A stretch of DNA of 64,000 bases from Topomyia yanbarensis. Lineage: Eukaryota > Arthropoda > Insecta > Diptera > Culicidae. The DNA lies in assembly GCF_030247195.1 (NCBI RefSeq), contig NC_080672.1, forward strand, positions 397,995,037 through 398,059,036, written 5' to 3'. Both the position numbers and the translations under genes were made by a program. Shown here piece after piece: positions 24,331-36,033 of the stretch. The notes below the pieces were generated by a model. The model searched no databases and was not told the DNA's origin. It worked only from the letters and a program-made list of their open reading frames with translations. Each line of letters starts with the position of its first letter. The stretch's first letter is position 1.

Positions 24331-27090
24331 TTCAATAGACTCCCTAAGTATTGATCTACAGAAGCCGTTACAGATCGTGATTTATCACTATCATTCCGAC
24401 CCTAGCCGATCTGTGGCTGACTCACCCTTTTCCAAGAAACTGCAAACCGGAGCAATCTGCAAACCTGCCCCAACGTCGATTACATTATACCTATTATGAT
24501 TTGTTACAAAAACACTTTCACTCCTACATGTTTCCCCCCCCCCCCCCATGGTCCGGTTTACTCGACGGGATCAGAGGAGACTCAGTGGCGCGGCCACCAC
24601 GGCGTGACCAATAATCAAAACCGGATCTCCGACCCGGCCCCGCCATCAGCAGCGGGCGGAAGAAAAGCTGCTGGGACTGTTCCTTCCCCTACAGTTACCA
24701 CAAGATCGATCGTCGTCGATTGTCCATAGAATCGCCAAACTCGGGGAATTTACTTTCGAAATGTTACCGAATCGTCAAAATACCGCTGGACAGCAGAAAG
24801 CGGGGAGTTGAGTCGAAAAAAAAACATACATTTTCGCGCCATTGCAGCCCCGATGCGAATGGAGGAGAAATCTGTTGGTATTTTTCTGCACAAGCACTTG
24901 ACTAAAGGGCCGTTTCGATGATGTGCATTTTCATTTTTCATGATCTACTTAATGCATTTTAGTCTTTTGCTGTATGCTGAGGCAGTATTGGGTAGGGGAA
25001 TTGGGACTAAGACGGACACTGCGGGCAACACGAATGAATATCTTCTTCGGATTTTTACATGTTTTGAATATGCTGTCAATAGTTTAGATACATTATCAAC
25101 AGGGAAGAGCCGTTGTCATTTGACGGATTGAGAAAAAGCAGAAAATAGTGAAATAGTTTCCAGTACTCTTTGTCAATACAATGAGTACAATAAATTCAGA
25201 TGCAAAAAGTGAACAATTTTACATAAACAAGCGAATACAACAGAAGTTGCATAACATTCCACTGACACAACCTGGATGAGCAGAACGGAAAATGGCGGAA
25301 AACAATGTTCAGAAAATATTTCGAAAGCGACGCGGAAAACCGAAATTTCACGGCCTTTTTCGGACAAAGCCATCAATACGAAGTAACGAAACTCTAAAAT
25401 TTCGTGAAATTAAACGTAACTTCACTACCTGTAATATCATAATTAAAGCATTTGAAGGCGAAGGACTGAGCATTTTTCTGGGAGACCGAAAACTCGATTT
25501 CAAAAAGATTCGATCGAAAGTGGTTCGTGTTTAACTGGCGCTAATTTTATGTAAATGCCAGCTGTAAATCTTTAACTCTAGAATCGTGTAATTAATTGTC
25601 GCAAGGCAACGAACGGAACATTTATTCAGGATATTGTATATAAAGACTAATATAATGTGGAAATAATTTTACACTGTGAGCTGGTTAATGGATTGTTGGC
25701 TACGGTACATATAATTCGATTTGAATTGCCATTACAACGTTGTGGTTATGTCCCAGACATTACACATTAGACTGGTTCATTTTTTGACTTATAGCTCCAC
25801 CAGGCTCTACTGATTCCTTTTATGGCCCTTAGTAATTGTGCAAATTTTGGTACCGATCGGTTGTGTCTACGGACCCTACAAAAATTTCAAAGCTTATATG
25901 GAAATTAGTATGGAAAATCGGTTAAAATTGAAAATAAATTCTTAAAAAATCACCTCATCAATCAATTCATGAGAACACTATATATTTCTAAAGGTATTCT
26001 TCTACAGAACACATTCGTGGAATATTGTAAGTGTGTGAAAATTCGCTGAGAAAAGTTATTAACTAAAGAAGCAGCATGACTTAAAACAACTGGATTTATT
26101 ATTAATCATAGCAACCCTGTTTGAATAGCTGCATCTACCATACGGGAGTGGTGGATGGTAAGCCTAGTTTACACTTGTATACACATTTAACTCAGTCGGA
26201 GCCTATCTGATCTTTTTTCAGATCACAAATAATCCGCTAAGTATTCTACAGATTTCGAAAGACCTTTCGCAAAGCTGAATAGGCAAATATTTCGAAAATT
26301 CTCCCAAATAAGCCCAGAATTGTGATACTCTGTGTAAAACAAACGAATGATATAACTGGCGAAAAGAATTTCATAAAGGAGTACCGCGTCTACATGCCTC
26401 CCCACAAAGTTGAGATCAATGGTGTGGTCACCCAGTCGAGTTTGTCATGTGTGAATTTCCTGAAGCGCTACACTATTGGCACTATATAACTAAGGGGCTC
26501 CCAAAATTGCAAAGGTGTGAACGGATGTATAGTAATATGACAAAAACAATGATCGGGTTGAAGTTGGTATGGGAAAAAGTGTCGAGGTATATAAAGTAAA
26601 AATATGGTTACAGACTTTGCAACAAGGTAATGTTATGCGCGCAAGATGATCTGAGTTAGCTATAAACCGTTTGGTTACAATACCTCTCTTCCGTCATAAC
26701 CAAAAGATCAACTTTACTTAATTCCTTCTTGTACTCAAAATAAATTTGTACATTAGTGTGCCATTCAGATATCACTCCAATAAAATGCTGATAACTTTTT
26801 TGGATTAACTGAGATCATTTTGCATTCATTTTTGGGCATTTTTACACTTACAATACTACCTAGTGGCAAAATTCAAAAAAAAAACGTGATAATTTTCCAT
26901 ATATTGAAACCATTTTTTTGCCATTCAAACATTCAAGCAACTTTAGAAATGAGTTAATGTTGCCCTAATTGAGTCAAATTTGGGGCAGAGTCTCGATGTG
27001 ACAGTGTGATAGTGACTCAGGGATGCACAATATTTAAAAAAATGTTTAGAATCATATGCGCCCTAACATAGAGGTACCATCGATGAAATG
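24331..27090. other. No supported gene in 2.8 kb
   Basis: A GC-richer stretch with a run of about 16 C (24520-24920) and short frames such as 25292-25534 occur here. None shows a recognisable domain or splice structure. The part after about 25750 has the AT-rich look of old transposon DNA, with motifs resembling the hAT-type foldback at 14932 (for example CTAGTGGCAAAATTC near 26860). Confidence 0.35.
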
Positions 27091-28029
27091 ATAAAGCATC
27101 ATATCACGTGAGGTTTGTAATGGCAATTAGTAAGATGTTTCTTCTTCTTAGAGTTTACTGTTCCTTCCTTCGTCAACATTTGCTTCTTTGTGGTCATGGT
27201 GGTTGTTGGTTTGGACGCATTTAAAACAATCGTTTTTACCTCACTGTTGGTAGTGGCAGTTGGTTTCGAGGTACTGGGCGTAACAGTCGTTAAGTTAGTA
27301 TTTCTTGCTCCCCGATTCGTAGTCATTAATATCGCAACCGTTCGTTGTTTAGCATGAGATTGTGAACCGGTATTGGTCGTAGGTCATAAAATTATCACGT
27401 AGGAATTTGCGCAGGGTGCATAGCCAACATTCTCTTACTACATGTACCATTTTGCATTGATTTACATTTCATGGTCTGGTAGGGGAAGATCGTATTTTGA
27501 CCCCATGAATACCGTTCCGAAGACATGGAAAGAAGTCCCTCCATCCTTAACGGTATCCACTTCGCCGTGTTTTGGTAGTCTCACCGACTGGCGTAGGTGG
27601 TGAAATTGCACAGCGCTAACTTCTGCTACTTCACGCATCATATTCATCTTCCACATCGCGAACAGATGGTCTTACGTGTCAATTCTAGAAGTATGAAAAC
27701 AGCACCACAATCTGGCCGCATCGTGGACTAAACTAGCTTTGGATTGTTACTGATTTTATCACAGAAATTGGCATTCAAACACGGCTAAAGCTATAGCTCT
27801 TTACCACACTGGATTAGGAACAATAGCATATCCTTGAGTTTCAGCTGTTCTCTGTACGTAGATTCATGTATGTATGGAGAACCAAAATTCCGGACACGCA
27901 ATTGCATTACTGCAGGGAAGTTACATATCAAATGATATGAAGTTCGGTAATCGGATTCACAAAGATCCCATGAGTAGTACTCAGCACGCTGAATAGTAGC
28001 CATGTGATAATTGAGTTTGAAATGTCCAG

Positions 28030-28358
28030 TCAATGCCCTGGCTAGAATACTACAATTTGTCTGGAAAATGCAGTAAATTCTTTGACATTTTCCGACTCAC
28101 ATCCGGCAAAAAAGTCTTTGTTTGAACGCAAGTTTGCAATCTACGTCTATGAATTGGCATATTCGGATGCAGCCCAAGAGCGAATCTTGTGCTTTATCCA
28201 AATTATCGAAATCGGTAAAACTGGTTCAGGACCAACGAAGCCAGTCGCAGCGCTCGCTCTAACCAATTCGTCCGCCCATTAATTTCCGGTAATACCGGAA
28301 TGACCGCGTACCCATAAACGGTAGATAGCATTTGAAATGCTGAGATCTTCGACTTGAG
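28030..28358 (-). pseudogene. RNase H C-terminal part of the LOA-like element
   Basis: On the - strand the frame includes a WADELVRA block, the last catalytic region of RNase H, after a degenerate GHSGI-type stretch. The frame then passes to the C-terminal domain (27791-28033, YYSWDLCESDYRTSYHLIC), which ends with a stop at 27791. It is continuous with 30149 once the foldback and one copy of its target duplication are removed. Frameshifts are present. Confidence 0.65.
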
Positions 28359-28366
28359 TTCGACAT

Positions 28367-30140
28367 TAGGGTGTCCCAAAATGACATCATGTTAAAAAAG
28401 TCATCGGGCTCACTTCTTAAATGAAAGGTTAGGGTATTAGGACCACTTTCTTCTTCGGAGTGAGTTTGCTAAAACGCTTCCTACTGGTGGCGACTTTTGA
28501 TTTTTTGAAAAATACGCCGATTTCGGATAAAATTTCAAATTTATGCCTGTTGAAGCGGTCCTGAACTGTCTTAGATATTTTTTCAGCATTTTTTATTTTT
28601 TTGGAGATCCAAACGGAGAAGTTTGGTTAGTTAGTTTGTACAAAATTTGAATTGTTAGAGCGGTATAGCCATTAAAACTTAGTAAAAAGTGAAATTTTTG
28701 GTGTTTTTCAGTATTTTTTCTTCAAAACTGGGTATCTACAAAATTTTAAAAGTATAGAAAACACTTTATATAGTTGAGCCGAATGTAGGGGCGTAATTTT
28801 GCTGAAGAAAGTGTATAGCTACGGCCAATGGGGTATAAGTTATTTACGTTTTTGTTGAATAACCTTTTGACATTTTATGATATTCATAAAAAATAACACT
28901 GTTCTACAAAATAAAACAACTTAAGTGGGCTTAGTCCGCATATTATTTTTCGGAAAATAAAAGGAAAATGATGAAAAATGGCGTTTTTCGTTTGTCTCTA
29001 GTACATCAGAATCGGTTTTTATGAGCATCTAACGATTTTTTAAAAAAATATTTTCTATACTAATAGCCACCTAGCGGGTTTGAAAATCACTAAAATTAAA
29101 CAAATATGTCGAGTTAATGGCAAGTTATGGCGTATATTTGAAGGCTGAATTGATTAACGTACTTACATTTTATATATATAAAGTCTTATTTTCATGTTAG
29201 GAACTTTGAAGTGGAGAAAAATGCAGAAGAGTGAGGTGAGTGTTGAAAAACTGATATATACTGTTTAGATCACATAATTCCGAAATAGTCAAATTTGGGG
29301 CAAATATCCTCGAAAAAGTTTTACAACAGAATACAGCGCATCTTCTGACACAATCATTTTGTTGAAGATGCCTCCTAGAAGTAATTATGGAGAATTAACT
29401 CTTCAAAAAATAATTAGAGACTTGGCGTCATTAGCAAAGTTATTATTTTTATAACTTAAGTTACAAAAAAAATCATCAGATGCTCATTAAACCTCGTCCT
29501 GACATACTAAAGACGTACAGAAAACGTCATTTTTCATAATTTTCCTTCTATTTTTCGAAAAACAATGTGTGGTCAAAGCACATTTGAACTGATTTACTTT
29601 TTGGAACAGCATTATTTTTGATAAATTGCTAAAAATGTCAAAGGTTATCTAACAAAAACTTAAATAACTCATACCCCATTAGCCATAGCTATACACTTTC
29701 TTCGGCAAAATTACGCCCCTGAATTCGGCTCGACTATATAAAGTGTTTTCTATATTTTTAAAATTTTGTAGATACCCAGTTTTGAAGAAAAAATACTGAA
29801 ATACACCAAAAATTTCACTTTTTACTAAGTTTTAATGGCCCTGCCGCTCTTATAATTCTAAATTTGTACAAACTAACTAACCAAACTTCTCCGTTTGGAT
29901 CTCCAGAAAAATAAAAAAATGCTGAAAAAAATCTAAGACAGTTCAGGACCACTTCAACAGGCATAAATTTGAAATTTTATCCAAAATTGGCACATTTGTC
30001 AAAAAATCAAAAGTCGCCACCAGTAGGAAGCGTTTTAGCAAACTCACTCCGAAGAAGAAAGTGGTCCCAATACCCTAACCTTTCATTTAAGAAGTGAGCC
30101 CGATGACTTTTTTAACATGATGTCATTTTGGGACACCCTA
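28367..30140. mobile_element. 1.77-kb hAT-type foldback element
   Basis: The left and right halves are inverted copies centred near 29250. The ends are TAGGGTGTCCCAAAATGACA and its exact reverse complement, which fit the hAT YARNG pattern. An 8-bp target duplication TTCGACAT lies on each side (28359-28366 and 30141-30148). No transposase is encoded. The insertion splits the RNase H of the LOA-like element and therefore came later. Confidence 0.9.
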
Positions 30141-30148
30141 TTCGACAT

Positions 30149-32770
30149 GCGATTACTAATTTCGATTTCGAATCTGTCGAACTAATTGCATTCAGAGCAG
30201 CCTGCCTGTCAGAGCAAAAATAGATTTTTGACGCCGCAAATTCCCTATTGTATGCCACACAGAATCGTGAATATTTCTGCTTGGAATACGATACAGTATC
30301 TACCAAGCGAATGAGACCGGTTAAATCTCATTTCACGACAATAGACTCCAGCACCGGCTCGGCTCTCCAACAAAGAACCGTCAATATAACAAACTATGTA
30401 TTCTTCAAGTTGTCGCTCCATCCAGTCAGACAGTCATTTCTCATGAGTAGGAAATCTTACGTTGAAAAACTTTAAAAGGAAAACTACGTGTGAGTGTAAG
30501 GTAACTGAGAACAAGTGCATGCTCATCCCAAGTAACCATAGAGTCTTGTGTGGCTAATTGCACGATCTATTGGGTTAGTGTTCCAGAGCCCAGTCCCCTT
30601 TAGACGCAATGCGCAAGCAAGTGCTTCTTGTTTTAGGAACACATGCAGTGGTTTAATGTTCAAGAGCGCCTCTAAAGCAGCAGTGGACGATGTAGAGAAC
30701 GCATCAGTCATCGCCATCAAGACCATCCTGTGAAGATGGTTTAACTTTGATTGGATTGTCATGATTTCTCCCTTCTGCCACCGAACAAGGCACACGTATG
30801 CTAGTACTGGTCTAACAATCGTTGTATAGATCCACTGAACGCACTTAGGTTTGAGTTCCCAAGATTTGCCGAAAGCCCGTCTACACTGGCCGAATACCGT
30901 GCAAGCTTTCTTGATTCTGAAATCGACGTGAGCTGTCCAATTAAGTTTTAAGTCAAGAATTACCCCAACGTACTTAACTTGATCTGCGACAATAATTTCA
31001 GAACCAAAGACCTGCAACAGACGAACTCCGGTTGTAATCCTTCGTTGCGTGAAAAGCACCATTGATGTTTTTTATTTGGATTAACTGATAGTCCAACATG
31101 AAGACATCATTGCTCGACAACACATAATGCTTGTTACATCATATCAAAAAATGTGTTAATGCAAATACCGGTGATCATTATATGATCATCATCTGCGAAA
31201 CCATATGTCGGAAACCCTAGCTAATTGAGTTTCCTCAACAAGCCATCGTCGTCAAGGTTCTACAGAAGTGGTGACAGCACATCACCTTGAGGATATTCGC
31301 AGACATTCAGTTTCCTTATATTTACTTGTCATAACGATGAGCACAGATGTCGGTTGCCAGGCATTGCGTGTATCGATTTAGTGGTATATGAAGGGACTCC
31401 ATGATCTCGTGCTGCTTCCAAAATGGATTCGAAAGACACGTTGTCAAAAGAACCTTCAATATCGAGAAAAACTCCTAAAATTGGTTGCATTTTTAAAAAA
31501 GCTTTTTCTATGTTGTAGACAATATTGTGTAACAGGATAGTAGTAGACTTCCCCTGCTGATATGCATGTTGCATTGCATGCAGCGGGTGTTCGATCAAGC
31601 TAACATCCAGAATGTAGTGGTCGATTAAACGTTCCACTGATTTGAGAAGGAAGGAGGTCAGACTGATCGGTCTAAAGCTCTTTGCCTTCTCATAAGTGAC
31701 GCGGCCACCTTTGGGAATGAATTTTACTGTAATTTCCCGCCATGCTAATGGAATGTATCCTGTTGCAAGACTACAAGTAAAACCTTTTTCAAAATATGCT
31801 TTAAGTGTTCATATCCTCTTTGTAGCAGAACTGGAATGATTTCATCCTTTCCCGGGGACTTTTACAGAGCAAAACTTTCAATCGCCCATTTGATCGATTC
31901 GGTTGTCACAGTTCTACGAGAAATGTCCAAAATTAAAATTACCTGAGAAGTGCAGCCTGGAAAGTGTGTGTCAAAAAGAATGTTAAGTACCACTTCTTCG
32001 TCAGACGAGTATTCACCATTAGCAGTTCTGATCGAACTGACATGAAAGTCTTTCGATTTCGAAAGTAACTTACTTAATCTGCTAGTTTCGTAGAGACTTG
32101 AGACATTTGGGCAGAGGCTTTTCCAACCACTTCGCTCAGAGAATCGAATGGCATTTCTATATGCTTTGCGAGCCTATGTAAAAGGCTTCCGAGCCGTCCC
32201 TGCGTCTGCGGTTCCAAACTCTTGTTCATAACTTTTTGAGTCGCACAAGTTCGGTATATCGCCAAGTTCTAGAAGCACGCATAACTCGAAGCGGCTAACA
32301 TCTTCGTAAGCTACTACTAAGAGTGAATTTGTTTTATCCATGACCTCATCAAAGTTACGTGGAGATTCAATCGTCGGAAGATACCCCCGAAACCTAGTCA
32401 CCAAGCCCTCTTCGTAGAGGTCCCAGTTCGTAGATTTGGGATTACGATATGTGACGATATCTAGCGAGACGTTTTAATGATCAAAGACGATGTACTTATG
32501 ATCAGATGACGACGGTACGGGGTCATTTGGGACGAACCACTTTGCTAACTTATGCGTAATACTATCAGAGCAGAGAGTTACTTCTAACACCTCTTCTCTG
32601 CCAACTTGTGCAAATGCTGGGCGATTTCCAACATTAAGTATGTGCAGATCTGTACTGCTTAAGTATTCCATCAATTCAGTGTCTCTCAAATAGATATCTG
32701 AGTTGTCCCAAATTATGTGGTGGGCATTTACAGCAAATATGCCGAGTAATAAACGTATTTTGGGACGGCT
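30149..32770 (-). pseudogene. Endonuclease and reverse transcriptase of the LOA-like element
   Basis: The endonuclease C-terminus (32770-32474) shows AVNAHHIIWDN, LHILNVGNRPAF and SSSDHKYIVF, including the SDH box. The RT part shows HAYQQGKST and GVFLDIEGSFDNV (palm motif A, 31637-31329) and a YGFADD catalytic box (about 31189-31206). The thumb follows (QVKYVGVILDLKLNWTAHV, 31062-30523). The RNase H N-terminal portion (30306-30149) shows KIYFCSDRQAALNAI. At least four frame changes and stops separate these pieces. Confidence 0.83.
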
Positions 32771-32799
32771 TAGGGCTTGTTGAGGAGTGCTAGATTAAC

Positions 32800-34230
32800 G
32801 GAAAGTTTTAAAATTAAAACATGATCTCCCCAGCAATAGTTTTAGCTAGTGTCCGTCTAGTTACAGTAATCTAGTTTCAATAAAACTTGTAAATTGAAAT
32901 ACAAATGATCGAGTGTTTTCAGGATTTCGATTCTCTCACTGATAAAACGTCAAAAAGGCTTTTGATTTCATTCGGTTTTAGGAACGATGCTTCTTGAAGT
33001 CACTATTCAAGCTTGCCGTTTTGAGGGTTAAAACTGGTTGACGCCGCCGTTCTATTTATTGCTAAATTCTTTTAAATTCGTCTAAACGTTTAGAACAGTT
33101 ACTGTGCTTAAAATACATCGAGAGTATTCAGCACAGACAGTTAGACCCGACACACTGGGTAAAAATAATTTTGAGTCCAGTAACCCTGAAGACATTACAT
33201 TACATGAATTTCGAACTGAACACCCGCTAAAATTTTTCAGTTGTATATCATGGAGCTGTCAAAATTTTGCATCTTGCACTGAAACGCTCCTGAACATGCC
33301 TATAAAACACAGCTCTAAGGGCATGTTCGGGAGCGTTTCATTTTGTATAGGAGTTTCAAAGTAGAACTGGAACTGAAACATTCACATACCCAGCAGAGCG
33401 TTTTGCTTCATAATTTCGAACAGTTTTGTTTTAAAATTTAAAACTGTTATAGGATGCCGTTCTATTTGTTGCTGATTTTAAAACACGTTTAGAACTGCGT
33501 TTTAAATACATGCAAAGTTTTCATCACAGAAACTTAGACCACATAGACTGGAAAAAAATAAATTTGAGTGCAGTAACGCTGAAGGTATAGCGAGACATTA
33601 ATTTTAAACTGAATAGAACATCCACTAAAACTACTGCTGGGGACAGCAAGTTCCAGTTTTAAAATTTTCAGTTTTATATTATAGAACTGTCAAAATTATA
33701 AATCTAAAACTGAAACACTCCTGAACCTGTTCTAAGGGCATGTTCAGGAGCGTTTTATTTTGTATAGGAGTTTCAAAGTAGAACTGAAACTGAGACATTC
33801 ACATCCCCAGCAGAGCATTTTGTTTTATAATTTCGAACAGTTTTGTTTTATAATTTAAAACTGTTATACGACGCCTATTTGTTGCTGATTTTAAAACAAG
33901 TTTAGAACTGTGTTTTAAATACATATAAAGTTTTCAGCACAGACACATAGACCCGATAGACTGGTGCAAAATAAATTTGAATGCAATACGGCTGAAAGCA
34001 TGGCAAGACATGAATTTTAAACTGACTAGAACACCCGCTAAAACTGCTGCTGGGGACAGCAAGTTCTAGTTTTAAAATATTCAGTTTTATATTATAGAAC
34101 TGTCAAAATTTTGAATCTAGAACTGAAACACTCCTGAACATGCCCTAAACGGTGTATACCAGTTTTAAATTTCGAAACAGAACTGTTCGAAATTACAAAA
34201 CAAAGCGCTTGACTCCTATATAAAATAATA
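32800..34230. repeat. Degenerate repeat array, about 417-bp unit, partly inverted
   Basis: Similar blocks recur: GGAGTTTCAAAGTAGAACTG followed by CCCAGCAGAGC.TTTTG at about 33347 and 33769 (spacing about 417 bp), and further diverged or inverted pieces near 32840, 33050 and 34130. The junction at 33275-33345 is a small palindrome around GAACATGCC. A related copy lies at 7495-7790. No coding frame is seen. This is an old interspersed element present as a rearranged tandem cluster. Confidence 0.65.
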
Positions 34231-34239
34231 CGCCGCTGA

Positions 34240-35225
34240 ACATGATCTTAGCATGCAGATTATGACGTAAAAACCAGCCGTCAAAATTGACTTTGAGGGG
34301 AAGTTTCGGACAAACATGTCAATCACAGTTGTTTATAGCATATACGATTGCACAAATTGTGGGTGTCTGTACAATGATCAGCTAATATTTACCAAGACAT
34401 CCCCCATATTGTGTCGCAAGAAAAAAAAAAAGCATTTGGGATTAACGCTTTTTCTTCATAGTGGAACAAGCGTCACAGTGTACACTTGGCCACATCCTTA
34501 CAATCGTGGAGGAAGGGAAGGAATGTTAGTTTAACATCTACTTGCGAAAGTGAACCCATACTGCTTTCATAGATGTTTCAAAAATAGGAGTTTGTGTTAG
34601 TAGGGCAGGTTATTTATAAGGATCTTATTCGACATTACATTTCACATTGCAACATTTCACATTTCAGTGCAAAATGGATGTAACTTACCTCGTTTAGCTC
34701 GTATTTACAATAAGAAAATCATTTGGATAAAATATATAAACATTGAAAAAATAACATTACACAATTCCACCTGCTCTCAATTAATTAGGGTGCAAGAATT
34801 CTCCTCCATCATCAGTGAAATCGTTGCATCTACTAGTCATTTATAGATGGCGCTACACTACGGGCAGGGTTGCCACTATTTTTCAAATAATATCTGGCAG
34901 AACATTGAAAAATGTCTGGCAAAATCTGTCACTTAAAAGCGACTTCAAAGTTATCGAAATTTATCAATCGATTTTTGATAATTTTGGGAAAATATGCCCC
35001 AAATTTCCAAAATGTGTGTGCAAACACTTCTATAATTAAAAAATCTGGCAGAATTTTTTGGCTGAATTTTAATAAAAGTGATGTTTCATAGCTGATACTC
35101 GGAGGATATTTCCCCGAAAATCAGCTAACAAATCTCACTTTACTGAGCTATCAGTTTCTAAGTTTACTTATCACACGTCTGTTATGAAATTGCCGAGCCG
35201 AATTGAGTGTGTATGAACTGGACTT
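34240..35225. other. No supported gene; possible hAT end at 34866
   Basis: Nothing coding is recognisable. CAGGGTTGCCACTATTTTTC at 34866 looks like a hAT-type terminus (CAGGG..GCCA), and the TCTGGCA motif is repeated after it (near 34900, 34917 and 35043). I found no matching inverted end, so it is at most a fragment. Confidence 0.3.
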
Positions 35226-35227
35226 AG

Positions 35228-35480
35228 ACGGCGCTGATGGTTGGGTGGTAAGCGTGACCGCCTCTCACCCCAGTTGGTCTGGGTTAAATCCCAGTCGAGG
35301 TCGGTGAGACTTTTCTGAGGTGAGAAAAATCTGATGTCACACCTTCCTTCGGAAGGGAAGTAAAGCCGTCCATCAGTTGATGGGTCGATATCTAGTCCAG
35401 ATAGTGGGAGTCGTCACCTTTCTGGCGTCGGTGTTTGGTCTCGTAGCCGAAATAGGCCGACGGAAAATAACCAAAAACTA
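35228..35480 (+). mobile_element. tRNA-derived SINE
   Basis: The first 75 bases look like a decayed tRNA. TGGTTGGGTGGTAAGCGTGA (about 35237) serves as a box A, and GGGTTAAATCCCAG (35281-35294) resembles the box B consensus GGTTCRANTCC. The tRNA-unrelated body follows and ends near AAATAACCAAAAACT (35466-35480). Such SINEs are transcribed by RNA polymerase III and moved by a partner LINE. The length of about 250 bp is normal for the class. A target duplication was not identified. It lies about 550 bp upstream of the host gene's coding exon. Confidence 0.7.
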
Positions 35481-35985
35481 GAGGCAGAAGAACTGGGCTT
35501 AGGCAATAATTTTTCGTCCGGTATTCCCCCTCGAAAGGAATGTCGACAGCTGGCTTTTACTCTCTAATAATAGGTTTAAAAAATTTAGAACGCGAAATAC
35601 GTGCGTGTTATATTTTAGTTTTTCTTTCCAAACCTGAAAATCTTACTTTAAATGAGATAAAATCAATAAAAATAAACATATCAAAAACTTAATTAACTTT
35701 AAGGTGCCCACCTTTATCGCACTCCCCTACATTTGAGACGCGCACCCGCGCGGTGAAAATTAATGTGTATCGATCGGGCCCTCAATGAATTGAAAGCAAG
35801 GGTTTTGTTTTGCGAAAACAAAACCCATCGACAAAGAGCTGGGGCGAACGAAAGAAATGGTACGCTCTATCGAACATGAAACATGTAAAAGCTGAACGGA
35901 AAGCAACAGAGTCGCGTGCAAAAACGATGATTGAAACGGATTAAGGAAAGCCATAATGATTAATTCTTTTCTCTTTCTTTATTTT

Positions 35986-36000
35986 TTTTTGTTTGCACAG
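35986..36000 (+). promoter_or_regulatory. 3' splice site before the first coding exon
   Basis: A long pyrimidine tract (from about 35967) ends in TTTGTTTGCACAG at 36000. This is a strong acceptor, so the in-frame ATG at 35956 lies in the intron. The upstream exon of the gene, which would hold the 5' UTR, was not located. Confidence 0.75.
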
Positions 36001-36033
36001 GGGACCTTATCACCCCTTTGCGGGCGAAGGAGG

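Larger units (their letters stand above)
27780..32790 (-). mobile_element. LOA-like non-LTR retrotransposon, 5'-truncated and interrupted
   Basis: In - strand order the copy has the C-terminal half of an endonuclease (about 32770-32474), a linker (32404-32074), reverse transcriptase (about 31880-30523), ribonuclease H (about 30306-30149, continued at 28358-28200) and a C-terminal domain (28033-27791). The order EN-RT-RNase H and the residue patterns fit the LOA clade. A 1.77-kb hAT-type foldback is inserted inside the RNase H part. ORF1 and the start of the endonuclease are missing. The region 27060-27780 may be 3' sequence of the same copy but is not recognisable. Confidence 0.78.

Noticed and set aside
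24496..24729. 77-codon frame after a poly-C tract
   Set aside because: The composition is driven by C-runs and short GC-rich sequence. There is no domain, no splice context and no conserved block.
25292..25534. 80-codon basic frame (MAENNVQKIFRKRRGKPK)
   Set aside because: The start context is reasonable, but no family, intron or poly(A) signal was recognised. It is too short to support.
27099..27326. Thr/Lys-rich frame on the - strand
   Set aside because: It is low complexity, lies downstream of the LOA-like element's end and has no recognisable domain.
35956..36033. Earlier in-frame ATG (35956) of the host gene
   Set aside because: It lies within a pyrimidine tract ending in a strong CAG acceptor at 36000. 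The Met at 36034 is followed directly by a good signal peptide.
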